A stretch of 64,000 nt of DNA from Candidatus Heimdallarchaeota archaeon B3_Heim (GCA_003144275.1 NJBF01000014.1:23218-87217), one strand, 5' to 3'. Positions 48,800-58,924 are shown, counted from the stretch's first letter. Notes: generated from the sequence alone by a model not told the origin. Made by a program: numbers and translations.

Positions 48800-51025
48800 A
48801 TGGAAAATATCCAAAAATTACAGAAATATGGCTCATTAGAAAGCTTTGCACTTGATCAAACAGAAGAATTTCTTCGACCAAAGACCCCCCTAGATTATAT
48901 TTTTACTCTTGCACTCATTTTCTGGTGTATTGTAGCTGTGATATTTTCTGGTGATTCACCTATACGAGCAACATTATTTGGACTTGTTCTCATTTTATTT
49001 TTCGTAATTCCTATTTCTAAATTCTTTTCAAATGATGAGAGAGATATTCCTTCCCCACTTAATAGGGCGGTGAAAATACTCATCGGATTTCTCATCATTA
49101 ACATTTTTTCGTCAGCCTCTGTCACTTTTGAACTCTGGGATATGAATTTTCCAGATTTAACGTATTACGAATTTGAATCTTTGATGGCGTGCATTCTCAC
49201 TCCACTAGCAATTATTTGGAATAGATTCGATTTGAAAACCTTACAATTCGGCTATTTTTATTATGTTGGTGAAGTATTCCGTGGTTTTTGGATAGCTACT
49301 ATAGTCATTTTCATATTAAAGGGTTTTTCCATCCCGTTTTTACCTGCAAGTTTCAATTTCGAATTAGAACTATTACTTCTTGCTGCTCTCACATTTAATA
49401 TCCTCGGGATTATTCTGCCTGGTAACTCACCAAGACAAAATGTTTCAATAAATACTCTTCTACGTCAGAATTTTGCACTGAAGAATAGAGTAGAAAGGAT
49501 TCGTGATGGATTCCTCTCTTCATCTGTAATTCTACTGGCATTCTTGTGGCTTGGTTGGATAGTAAACAGAAAAGAAGTCATTCAATATTTAGCGTTTTTC
49601 TTCTTGATAATTGGGGTGTTACTCTTATTGGCACCTCAAAGAAAAAGAACTAATGGGCTAAATTCAGTTCTTAATTCGCTTACAGGTAAGATTGTTGATC
49701 CTAACAGTCAAGTTGGTAGTCGAATTAATGAATTCGCAAGTGCTATTCAGGAAACATCCTTTGAGAAACCTGCACGAGTTTTTACTATCCCAACAGATGA
49801 CATGAAGATAATAAGCAAAGGTAAAACGTCCATTTCAGCTAAAAAAGGGGTAATAGCGGTCCCTACTGTTACAGAAAAAGGAACAACTCTTGTTTTAATG
49901 GGAAAATCTGAGGTATCGACAGAAACAGAAGAACAAGAGGTGTCTACCAAAGAAGTCGATGGCACAACAACAGTCTGGGTTCCACCTGAAGAATGGGATC
50001 AGATTAAACTTCAGCTCCAATCGAAAAATGTCAGTGAACTAACTGAAAATGAGTTAATGTCTGCAGGCCTTGATTCAGCTTCTGAATTATTCACTAATGT
50101 CAAACAAGCAATATCTCAATTAAAAGACTGGAAGGGCCCTCAAGGGATTTTTTCTTCGGTATTTGATACAACTCCATCAAAATATACCATCACAGAAACT
50201 AAAGATTATACATTAGTACGATTACCAGGAATCTTTGTTTTTGAAAAGCTCGGAGTTGAGCTTGTTCAGATATTAGGAGGAGTAGTTCAAGTTGTAGAGA
50301 TAAAAGGGGTAGGAGAATATGTCAAAATTCTCGGAGGGTTGATTACCGTTTTGGAAACTCCCGATTACTCCTTCGTACAAACACCATTTGTGTCTGTATT
50401 GGAAACTCCTGCAGGGGAAATTGTAAAAGTTTTTGGTATACGTATACAAGATGGAGAAAAAATAGATTTGAACAAAGCTCGCAAAGAAATTACGATGGCT
50501 CAAGAAAGGTTTGATAGCCTCTTTACTGCTCAAGTGGAAACTCTTTTCTCAGGCGAAATGCCGAATTTGCTGTTAACAAACTCTGAGGGGGAAAAGGAAG
50601 GTTTCTTAATTGGTGACTCTGAATATCTAAGTGATCAGGATGTACAACCAAAACGAAAAAGCAGAAAAGAAGATACAAAATCAACTTCCTCAAAGAAGAT
50701 AATAGGCCCTTCAGTTTTTACAAAAACAATTACTATAGGACCACAGACTGACCAAAAAACCGAGGAAAAACAAAAAATTCAGCCAGTAGAATATCAGTAT
50801 GATGAGGAGGGTATTCCAATTGATCATCCCGAGCTTTTATCATTGGATAACGATCTAGCTCAAGTTGAGGATTCTTTGGAAAAAGCAGATGAAAAATTTC
50901 TTAATGACGAAGTATCAGATCAAAAACATGAGGAAATCATTAAGCGATTAACACTGAAAAAGTCTAGAATAACAAAAGAACGGGAAAAATTAGTGGAAAA
51001 AATCAGGTTAAGATTTGTTGATTAA
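48800..51025 (+). CDS. multi-pass membrane protein with a cytosolic beta-repeat region and C-terminal coiled coil
   Basis: 741 aa; several hydrophobic segments in the first ~300 aa; tandem ~16-19 aa repeats at about nt 50203-50450. Confidence 0.7.
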   Translation: MENIQKLQKYGSLESFALDQTEEFLRPKTPLDYIFTLALIFWCIVAVIFSGDSPIRATLFGLVLILFFVIPISKFFSNDERDIPSPLNRAVKILIGFLIINIFSSASVTFELWDMNFPDLTYYEFESLMACILTPLAIIWNRFDLKTLQFGYFYYVGEVFRGFWIATIVIFILKGFSIPFLPASFNFELELLLLAALTFNILGIILPGNSPRQNVSINTLLRQNFALKNRVERIRDGFLSSSVILLAFLWLGWIVNRKEVIQYLAFFFLIIGVLLLLAPQRKRTNGLNSVLNSLTGKIVDPNSQVGSRINEFASAIQETSFEKPARVFTIPTDDMKIISKGKTSISAKKGVIAVPTVTEKGTTLVLMGKSEVSTETEEQEVSTKEVDGTTTVWVPPEEWDQIKLQLQSKNVSELTENELMSAGLDSASELFTNVKQAISQLKDWKGPQGIFSSVFDTTPSKYTITETKDYTLVRLPGIFVFEKLGVELVQILGGVVQVVEIKGVGEYVKILGGLITVLETPDYSFVQTPFVSVLETPAGEIVKVFGIRIQDGEKIDLNKARKEITMAQERFDSLFTAQVETLFSGEMPNLLLTNSEGEKEGFLIGDSEYLSDQDVQPKRKSRKEDTKSTSSKKIIGPSVFTKTITIGPQTDQKTEEKQKIQPVEYQYDEEGIPIDHPELLSLDNDLAQVEDSLEKADEKFLNDEVSDQKHEEIIKRLTLKKSRITKEREKLVEKIRLRFVD

Positions 51026-51059
51026 CATTCTTGAATTTCAACTTTTGTGTTAGAAGTCT

Positions 51060-53000
51060 TTATGAGATGATTAATGCTTTTAGATCTGAAATTATTGCCT
51101 CAATTTGATATTTTGATTCAGCTAAAATGAATAGATCATTTTTCAATTGCAATTTGCGAATTCGATCCCTCAGAACTTTTTGAATTTCGTCCTGGGAGTC
51201 TAATGCGTTATTTTCAGCCCATTCTATTAATAATGTAACTGAACGGGTGAAATATTCTACCGTTTCCCTTTCTTTTTGGTTCATCAGGGATACTAAACCT
51301 GCGTTATGATATATTGTACTACTCCGTCTCCAACTAATCAGTGCGTTGGTCAGAGACCGATTTCTTTGGTTTAAGATAGAATCTGTCTCCTCCATATTTG
51401 ATAAAATTTCAAATGCGGTGTAAAAATTGCTCGCAGCTTCTTCAAAATTTTCTATATTAAAGGAATTGTTTGCAAAGAGAATTAACACAGGAATTAATTC
51501 AGTTGCAGGAGCTTTGGCAATAGTAAGTAGTTTTTTTGATCGGGAGAGACAATCTCTGGATAGTAAATAGTGATTTTTTTCCATTTCAATCCGTCCAATT
51601 TCATAAGTTATCAACCCTAACAATCGTTGTAGAAGTTCATCGCATTGATCTTCAGGAAGGATGGAAGCAGCATTATTTAATAATGATAATTTTGATTCTA
51701 TATTTTTTACCGTTTGAGCACCATCATACAACGTTTTAAGAGCTGATTGGAAATTGTCCACACGTTTAAATAATGAGGAAGCATGTATTACAAGAGTTAT
51801 TCCTTTGTTTTCATTTTCTAAGGAAAAATATACTTTAGCAGCTAGCATTAAAGATGTAGCAGCTTCCTCGAGCCCTTCATCACTCTTTTTAAGGAAATCA
51901 GCAGCTCTGATTCTTTGTTCAGCAGATTTACGCGTCAAGCCGAGGGCATATGCTGGATTTTCTAGTTTTTCCTTTTCCGCTTGGAGCATTAACTTACTGG
52001 CATATGTCGAAGTATATCTTGCCGCAATCTGACTATCAATTTCTTCAATCAACTTTACTGCTTTCTCAAAACATCCGTTTGCTTCTTCAAAATGATTGAG
52101 ATCTTGATATACTAGTGCCATATCATACTGTATTGAAGCTTGCGATTTAGGGTCTTTTATCCAGACAGCTCCACTTTGAAACAATTCAATTGCATGATCA
52201 TTATCACCTAATTGATACGCCATTTTTCCTGCTAAACAGAAAGCCTGTCCTGACTTTTGAAAATCATGAGCTCTAGAGAAAGCATCAGTAGCTTGTTTGA
52301 AAGCATTTTGTGCATCTTGGAAGTTGTTAGCGGCTTGGAAAATGTTCCCAGATAAAATAAATGCTTCACCCGCTGCTTTATCATCAATATTTTCTAACCG
52401 ATTAGCCACTTTCATAGCTGTCCAAAGTTGATTACGATCTTTGAGTTTATACCATGCCTCACTTGCTGTTTGTAAATCTTTAAGGGCACGAGGAATAGCG
52501 TAATCCGAATCTATATCGGTAGGATCAAATTGGGGTTTTTTCAACGGAGGGTCGCTAATTGAATCTGTAATTTTTTGCCATACTAATCTTGCATTAAAGG
52601 CATCTTTTTCTTCCTTTAATATATCTAAATATGTAAAAATATGTGTATCAAGATGTGTATTTAAAAGATTTGCACTGTCGTGTTTACCAATTATAGCTAG
52701 AAAAAATGGTCGTTCTTCTCCACGAATTGAAGGATCAAACCATGCATCAAATGCCACTCGGGCGAGAATATTTTGTCCTAAACTCAACAAAGGAACACTA
52801 AATTCAGTCCTCTGAGATTGGCCATGTTGACCAAAAACTGTTACTGAAGCTAAATATATTTGTAATGCTATTGATTCAGGGTCGTCGAAAGCCAATGGAT
52901 ATAGAGAAATTATCGATGGTCCCGAGATGTCGTCCCATAGAACCGCTAATATCACATGGTTAAACTGCTGCATATCAAAATGAGGTGAGCTTTCGGACAA
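51060..53000 (-). CDS. TPR protein with N-terminal longin/roadblock-like domain (tentative)
   Basis: 646 aa; N-terminus VILAVLWDDISGPSIISLYP; then repeats such as SGNIFQAANNFQDAQNAFKQATDAF and AGKMAYQLGDNDHAIELFQSGA. Confidence 0.7.
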   Translation of the reverse strand: MSESSPHFDMQQFNHVILAVLWDDISGPSIISLYPLAFDDPESIALQIYLASVTVFGQHGQSQRTEFSVPLLSLGQNILARVAFDAWFDPSIRGEERPFFLAIIGKHDSANLLNTHLDTHIFTYLDILKEEKDAFNARLVWQKITDSISDPPLKKPQFDPTDIDSDYAIPRALKDLQTASEAWYKLKDRNQLWTAMKVANRLENIDDKAAGEAFILSGNIFQAANNFQDAQNAFKQATDAFSRAHDFQKSGQAFCLAGKMAYQLGDNDHAIELFQSGAVWIKDPKSQASIQYDMALVYQDLNHFEEANGCFEKAVKLIEEIDSQIAARYTSTYASKLMLQAEKEKLENPAYALGLTRKSAEQRIRAADFLKKSDEGLEEAATSLMLAAKVYFSLENENKGITLVIHASSLFKRVDNFQSALKTLYDGAQTVKNIESKLSLLNNAASILPEDQCDELLQRLLGLITYEIGRIEMEKNHYLLSRDCLSRSKKLLTIAKAPATELIPVLILFANNSFNIENFEEAASNFYTAFEILSNMEETDSILNQRNRSLTNALISWRRSSTIYHNAGLVSLMNQKERETVEYFTRSVTLLIEWAENNALDSQDEIQKVLRDRIRKLQLKNDLFILAESKYQIEAIISDLKALIIS

Positions 53001-54812
53001 TTAGATAATCTCCATGAATTTAAGTTTAAGATGTCTGATGTCAATTAAAGCCTTTTTAGAATCTGAACTAGTTTCTAGCATTTGGATTTCCTTGACATTC
53101 TTAATCTCAATCGTAGGTGATAGAGGTGTAAATGATTCTTGGCCAGACATACGTATAATTATGAAAATTTTTTCTTTTGACTCCAAATTCCAGGTTAAGA
53201 GAGAATTTGATTTTTCTCGAACTATGGTCGGCCGAAGATGTATTGGATCAACAAGAGATATACTATAATCAAGTGGTATGCGATCAATTAACGTGATTTC
53301 ATTGGTTGACATATTTTCAATTGTATACATCCAAATGTACTCACAATCAAATGAATCTATAAGTGGTTGTGAAATTTTATTACAGGTGAGTTTACCTGGA
53401 TCAGTTTCAACTTCAGTTATATAGTGGCGAGTTAACGGTTTCTCCTTAAAAACATAATTTGAGGAAAAAGTATCACCAGGGGGTAGATTACTAAATATCC
53501 ATCTAAATAAAGTTGAATCATGTGTTGGAATCCTAACAGGACGAATTTTTTGAGGAGAATACGCTTGATTCACAACTAATTCTGGAGGGATAACGTCTTC
53601 AATCAGTATTTCTTGGATAGCTCCTCCTGTTGTATTAACGAAGTTCAATTGAGCCTCTAAATTCTGATGCAAGGAATGGTATAAATTCAAAACTACAACT
53701 TGACGTTCTTTTCGGAGTATGATCGATCTTTCTACTCGTTTACGTAACACATACTCAATGGTGCCTGTTTTTCCTGGGATCAGTTTTTCAGCTTTCCAAG
53801 TGAATACTGTTCCTTCCTTTGTTTTTTTTCTGTTGTTTAATTCAAAATCTGTCTGGAAATCGACTACTTCCCACCTATATGGAATTCGATCTACTACTTC
53901 AATATCTACGAGGTCTTCTTCGTATTCATTTGTAATTTCCGTTTTAGCAGCATATTCGAGGTCTAAAGTGTCAGTAACATTCATACGTTCTGTAGAAGGT
54001 GCTTCATCTTGTAAATGTTCTGTATCTTCAACTTTTGAGTCTAATTTTGACTCCGTTTCTTTATCTGCCTCCTTTACTTTATTGATGCTGATTTTAGGGT
54101 TAATAGATGATCTTGGTGACAAAAATTTTGTTTCTCCCCTTTGATCTTTTACTACAGCATCACTTCTTATTTTCTTGTCTGATTTTTTTCTTACATTTTC
54201 CGAGACTGCAGCTAATACTGCGAAGGAATTCATTTTAGAGGGATCATCAGTCTTTAATTGAGGGACAATAAAATCTTGACGATTGAAATCAATATCAGTA
54301 TTATTCACATAATCACCGTCATCAAGAGGTAATAAATCTTCTTCTTCCTCCAGAGGTAATATCTTGATATCTGGAAGCTCTTCCTCAATATCAGTATGAG
54401 CAGATTCATCCTCTTCCTGAATGTTTTCCTCATCTGCAGATATTTTTCGTTCTAGGGCATTTAATGCCATCTTAAATTGATAAGTTGCAGAAGTAAAACC
54501 ATATTCTTTTCCCTTATCGACAAGAATTTTCGCTGTTTCAATATCTTCAGTCATTAGATGCCTAACGATAGCTTTTCCATAACAACTGGCAGCCTTATCC
54601 ATTTTCTTAATTTCTAGATAGAAATCTCCAGCAATGGTTAGATATTGGCCTGCTTTTCTTCTGTTACCTTTTGAATCGAAGCATTTAGCTGTTGATTCAT
54701 AGATTTCTGCGGCAATCACCAGAGAGTGGCTAGTAGCGGTTTCAGCTTCCGTTGCTAATTGTTCACAACTTATTTCTGTCATTATTGATTCTCCCAACCT
54801 ATTTAATCGCAA
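53001..54812 (-). CDS. TPR/alpha-SNAP-like N-terminus plus C-terminal beta-sandwich-like repeats (start may be the ATG at 54782)
   Basis: 603 aa; AAEIYESTAKCFDSKGNRRKAGQYLTIAGDFYLEIKKMDKAASCYGKAI, acidic linker, then a long beta-rich region. Confidence 0.65.
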   Translation of the reverse strand: MRLNRLGESIMTEISCEQLATEAETATSHSLVIAAEIYESTAKCFDSKGNRRKAGQYLTIAGDFYLEIKKMDKAASCYGKAIVRHLMTEDIETAKILVDKGKEYGFTSATYQFKMALNALERKISADEENIQEEDESAHTDIEEELPDIKILPLEEEEDLLPLDDGDYVNNTDIDFNRQDFIVPQLKTDDPSKMNSFAVLAAVSENVRKKSDKKIRSDAVVKDQRGETKFLSPRSSINPKISINKVKEADKETESKLDSKVEDTEHLQDEAPSTERMNVTDTLDLEYAAKTEITNEYEEDLVDIEVVDRIPYRWEVVDFQTDFELNNRKKTKEGTVFTWKAEKLIPGKTGTIEYVLRKRVERSIILRKERQVVVLNLYHSLHQNLEAQLNFVNTTGGAIQEILIEDVIPPELVVNQAYSPQKIRPVRIPTHDSTLFRWIFSNLPPGDTFSSNYVFKEKPLTRHYITEVETDPGKLTCNKISQPLIDSFDCEYIWMYTIENMSTNEITLIDRIPLDYSISLVDPIHLRPTIVREKSNSLLTWNLESKEKIFIIIRMSGQESFTPLSPTIEIKNVKEIQMLETSSDSKKALIDIRHLKLKFMEII

Positions 54813-55182
54813 CGAAGGTAGATTTTATAATCAACACTTCGGAAACTCGTGGTGTATAGTCATCTAACGGATCTTTATCATCATAAGGAATTTCTTGGAA
54901 TGTACGGGAGAAAATTACCCAGGCAACTCTTTTATTATCACTTGTGACAAATCGTTTTATTTTTTGATACGCATCCTCTGGTTCATCTTGAAAATATTTG
55001 ATAGACAAATCTTTTACTTTTTGCAGAGAGGTTTTTTCCTGATCTTGTGCATATAAATGCATACTTTCTAACAGATCGGCTTCTTTTGGATTTATTTTTT
55101 TTTCTTTTAACATTTCGACTATTAAGGATCGATTTGTTAAAGAATTCTTTGCCTCTGCAAAAGTTACATTGATAAATGGCAT
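54799..55182 (-). CDS. hypothetical protein, first gene of the TPR operon
   Basis: 127 aa; overlaps the downstream ORF start. Confidence 0.65.
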   Translation of the reverse strand: MPFINVTFAEAKNSLTNRSLIVEMLKEKKINPKEADLLESMHLYAQDQEKTSLQKVKDLSIKYFQDEPEDAYQKIKRFVTSDNKRVAWVIFSRTFQEIPYDDKDPLDDYTPRVSEVLIIKSTFVAIK

Positions 55183-55411
55183 TACATATAACCATTAACT
55201 TCAGGTAATTCCAGCTTGTTAGTTTTATTGAATATTCGTGATGTTTTAACTTGTGATTTATCGTATAAATCAAGAAATCTCTGAATTATATACTTAGCTA
55301 AACCTATCGAATGAAGAGAGAAATATCATGATAGGAAAAACCGTCCAATTTTCAGAAAATTCCAAAAAATGTCTTAAATAAACCCCCAATGGCTATAAAT
55401 AGGAGATTTAT

Positions 55412-56083
55412 TTGTTTAAACTTCCACAATGTCTTCAAGAAATACGTACTGTCCTTCAAAATAATTCACGCAAAGTTCTCGAAGTTCCTCAAGGATATAG
55501 AAGGGCATCTATTCTTATTCCATTATTTCAAGATGAGAATGAGTGGTATATACTCTTTACTCGGAGAACAGACAAAGTATCTCATCATAAAAATGAAATT
55601 TCATTCCCTGGGGGTAGATATGACGAAACTCTTGATGAAAACTTAGTTCAAACTGCAATTCGTGAAGTTCACGAGGAAATTGGATGTGAAGATGTGGAGA
55701 TATTAGGATTATTAGATGATATATTCACGGTAAGTCAGTATATTGTCACCCCAGTAGTGGGTTATATTTCAGAGGATTTTGATATAAATTGTAATAATCA
55801 TAATTCTGATGAGATTGAGTATATTTTGAAGGTCGCACTAAATAGAATCTCCGATTTTAAGCAATATTGGACAGAAGCCGTACCCTATGAAGGAGGAAAA
55901 CTTTTTCATGTTCCATTCTTTAACTATGGAGGAGAAATCATCTGGGGTGCTACTGGAAGAATTCTTGCGAATTTTTTAAATAATCTAACAAAGATGAATC
56001 TCGAGTGTCAATCGCGAATGATTGGTATTGATCAATGGGAAATACAAGAGGATGAAGATTATTCTAATAATAATAAGGAATAA
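55412..56083 (+). CDS. NUDIX hydrolase (CoA pyrophosphatase/NudL-like)
   Basis: LFTRRTDKVSHHKNEISFPGGRYDETLDENLVQTAIREVHEEIGC. Confidence 0.9.
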   Translation: MFKLPQCLQEIRTVLQNNSRKVLEVPQGYRRASILIPLFQDENEWYILFTRRTDKVSHHKNEISFPGGRYDETLDENLVQTAIREVHEEIGCEDVEILGLLDDIFTVSQYIVTPVVGYISEDFDINCNNHNSDEIEYILKVALNRISDFKQYWTEAVPYEGGKLFHVPFFNYGGEIIWGATGRILANFLNNLTKMNLECQSRMIGIDQWEIQEDEDYSNNNKE

Positions 56084-56115
56084 CCTTCGATCCTAAAAGA
56101 AACCTTATAACTAAT

Positions 56116-57432
56116 CTACTTTGTTAATTCTTCATAGATTGATTTTACATTGTCATACGTAACTTTTAAATCCCGGTCAGTAAGAGTATCGATAACCTTA
56201 TCTAATATCTCACCTTTTGCTCCCATAGATGCTGCAAGATTACGTGCATGCAATTTCATATGACCTGCTTGAATACCAACTGATGCCAAAGCTCGAAGAG
56301 CCCCAAAATTTTGTGCTAATCCTACACATGCCATTATTTCAGCTAGTTTTAGCGCTCCACCAGGAATAGTAAGCTTCATGATTTTAAAAGCAATTTGAGC
56401 AATGGGATGAATTTTCGCAACTCCACCCACCAATCCCACGGCTAGAGGTATTTCTATAGTTCCCACGAGGTCACCCACTGCATTTTTCTCCCATGTCGTA
56501 AGTGAAGCATATTTCCCAGGTTCTTTGATAGCAGCATAAGTATGGACCCCTGCTTCGATTGCACGCCAATCTTGAGCAGTTGCTAGCGCGACAGCATCAA
56601 TACCGTTCATAATCCCTTTATTATGGGTTGATGCTCTATATGGATCCGCCTCTGCGAAAGCATAAGCGTTCAAAATTCCATTTACTACCTCTGTACCTGA
56701 TAATTTTTCAGTTTTGAGTTCATCAGCCTTAAAAATAGCTTTTGCACGGACAAGTCTTCGAACTGCAAGGTTAGAAATTATACGTAATAAAGCTCTACCA
56801 CCAGATAATTTTTCTAATAGTGGTGCTACAGCTTCGTTCATAGTATTTACCGCATTAGCACCCATCGCGTCACGTACATCAACTAACAGTTCTAAAACGA
56901 CCATGGGCTCAGTAATTGTATCCATAAGAACTTTTACATTTATCCCCCTGCATCCCCCTCCAAATTTCACCAAAATTGGATCTTGTTCATTTGCTATCTT
57001 GATAATTTCTTCTTCGTACTCTAAAAACAGTTCCCGAACAAAAAAGGGATTTGGTACGTTAATAATCTGGATTTGGCCAATCATTATTGGTGGTGTACTA
57101 CTTGTTGTGAATCCACCTGCAACACGAGTCACTTTGGCTGAATTGGATGCTGCAGCTACCACAGAAGCCTCTTCTACTGACATTGGAACAAGAACATCTT
57201 CACCGTTGATAGTAAAGTTTGTGGCAATTCCTAGAGGAATTTGTTGTACTCCAATCGTATTTTCTATATAAAAACCTTGGCCTGCCTTGTCTAAAGTAGT
57301 CGAAGATTCGATTAAATAATCTAAATCTTCTTGACTTAGCTGACACAATTCCTTTATCTTTTTTTGTCGATCTGACATCGACATTCTGAAGAAACCTGTT
57401 AAACGAGAATTGAATTTATGATCACCCATCAA
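56116..57432 (-). CDS. hydroxymethylglutaryl-CoA reductase, class II type
   Basis: 438 aa; FNSRLTGFFRMS, ENTIGVQQIPLGIATNFTINGEDVLVPM, VDVRDAMGANAVNTMNEAVAP, DPYRASTHNKGIMNGIDAV. Confidence 0.95.
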   Translation of the reverse strand: MMGDHKFNSRLTGFFRMSMSDRQKKIKELCQLSQEDLDYLIESSTTLDKAGQGFYIENTIGVQQIPLGIATNFTINGEDVLVPMSVEEASVVAAASNSAKVTRVAGGFTTSSTPPIMIGQIQIINVPNPFFVRELFLEYEEEIIKIANEQDPILVKFGGGCRGINVKVLMDTITEPMVVLELLVDVRDAMGANAVNTMNEAVAPLLEKLSGGRALLRIISNLAVRRLVRAKAIFKADELKTEKLSGTEVVNGILNAYAFAEADPYRASTHNKGIMNGIDAVALATAQDWRAIEAGVHTYAAIKEPGKYASLTTWEKNAVGDLVGTIEIPLAVGLVGGVAKIHPIAQIAFKIMKLTIPGGALKLAEIMACVGLAQNFGALRALASVGIQAGHMKLHARNLAASMGAKGEILDKVIDTLTDRDLKVTYDNVKSIYEELTK

Positions 57433-57575
57433 AATACACCTTGTTGAGGTTTAAAGATGAGGAGAAAAGAGTGTTAAAATTGTTTTTATCGCGAAAAAGA
57501 GAGGGTAGTAGTAGCAAATAACGAAGTAGTTGGTTAAAAAAAACTGAAAGCACAAAAATTATGCTTATCAGATCG

Positions 57576-58466
57576 TTACTCGAGGTTTATTCCCAAGAAA
57601 GTGTTTCCAGGACATGTGTAATAGATAGAATAACTTGCAGCGATTGGTATTTCTAGATCATCAAGAGCCTGCACGGAATTCATGTTTGGGGATAAATAAA
57701 TCACAAATATTGGTGTCGCTGTTTTGCAAGTAGCTGTTTTCGTATTTCTTTTAATGGAATATAGTACGATTTTTCCTTCGGTGGCAGCTGATGATGCATG
57801 AAGCATCGTGAGAGTTGTTTCAGATTTAGATGCGGGGTACAAAAGTTTTGCTTTCGAATTTGTCACTTCTGAATCTTCATCTGCAGCAAAATATAAGATT
57901 GAAGTTTCTTTTTCTTCTTTCAGCTCAACACGTTCTTTGGCCTTAACTTCTTTCGGTTTGGTTTTTGAAATTGGTGGAGGAGGAGGGGAAACAGGTTTTA
58001 TTACTTTTTCTCCCTTACTTTTATCCGTAGCTATCTTAGCTTTTTTAGGTTGTGCTGTTTTAGGGGGAGGGGCTATTTCTTTTATAGACGCGGCTTGTAC
58101 TGCAGGTGTTACGTCTAGTAACGAACTAGGGGACACAGGTGACGCTTCTAGCCGTATCATAAAATCTTTGAATTTTATCGTCTCGTTTCCTTGATCTTCA
58201 GTGGAAATTCTATGGGTCATTCCTTTTTCAAGACGCATTTGTCGTGCTATTTGACTAGAGATGAAGCGTTTTCTAACAGATGAATTTTCTCCTGTCCAAA
58301 TATAGATTTGTCTTTTTTCCTCATCAAGAAAGATTAACACTTCTGTGTCTTTTAGATCTTCAGCGCGAGAGGTAAACTTAACAGGAACATATTCCCCATC
58401 CATACTCGGGACGTATACGTGAAATTTGCTTTCAGTCATAAATAATCCTTCTAACATCAAAAACAA
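57576..58466 (-). CDS. gelsolin-like domain protein with proline-rich linker
   Basis: FHVYVPSMDGEYVPV...LKDTEVLIFLDEEKRQIYIWTGENSSVRKRFISSQIARQM resembles a gelsolin repeat; SPPPPPISK linker; beta-rich C-terminus. Confidence 0.75.
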   Translation of the reverse strand: MFLMLEGLFMTESKFHVYVPSMDGEYVPVKFTSRAEDLKDTEVLIFLDEEKRQIYIWTGENSSVRKRFISSQIARQMRLEKGMTHRISTEDQGNETIKFKDFMIRLEASPVSPSSLLDVTPAVQAASIKEIAPPPKTAQPKKAKIATDKSKGEKVIKPVSPPPPPISKTKPKEVKAKERVELKEEKETSILYFAADEDSEVTNSKAKLLYPASKSETTLTMLHASSAATEGKIVLYSIKRNTKTATCKTATPIFVIYLSPNMNSVQALDDLEIPIAASYSIYYTCPGNTFLGINLE

Positions 58467-58747
58467 GTGCTTCCTCTAAAAACATTTTGAAATATCATAA
58501 TCCTAAATCCGAATCTCAGTTCAATATTGCTTCCTTGTGGACGTATTTCTTAAAATTTTATTTGAAAAGGAGGAAAAACAAAACGCGTTTTGATTATTTT
58601 AGTTTTTACTTGGATTGGGGAAACTACTACTCCATTTCAACGCAAAAAAAATCTATTATCGGAGTATTACAAGAAATTTACCAAAACGAAATAATTTTAA
58701 TTTATCAAGTTTTACTGAATTATTGTCTTTAAGGTGGTTGACTTTAC

Positions 58748-58849
58748 GCGGAGGTACCAAAGGGTTCTTCATTTGTCATGAAGTGCTTGTAGTGGCTATG
58801 GAGCAGCCTGCAAAGCTGTATTACGCGTGTTCGAATCACGCCCTCCGCT
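58748..58849 (+). tRNA. tRNA-Cys(GCA) with a 30-nt intron at 58763..58792 in the D-loop
   Basis: Acceptor GCGGAGG/CCTCCGC, D-stem CCA/TGG, anticodon arm GCAGC-CTGCAAA-GCTGT (GCA), T-arm GCGTG-TTCGAAT-CACGC, discriminator T. Mature D region CCA-AAGTGGCTA-TGG after removing GGTTCTTCATTTGTCATGAAGTGCTTGTAG. Confidence 0.9.
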
Positions 58850-58924
58850 CTACTTACTTTTAACCCCTGAATAACATACTTACCATTAATAAATACCAGA
58901 TTAATTCTAGATTAATACTTATCC

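Noticed and set aside
58487-58732. Plus-strand 81-aa ORF before tRNA-Cys
   Set aside because: Low-complexity, Phe/Tyr/Asn-rich translation in an AT-rich intergenic region; overlapping alternative ORF also present.
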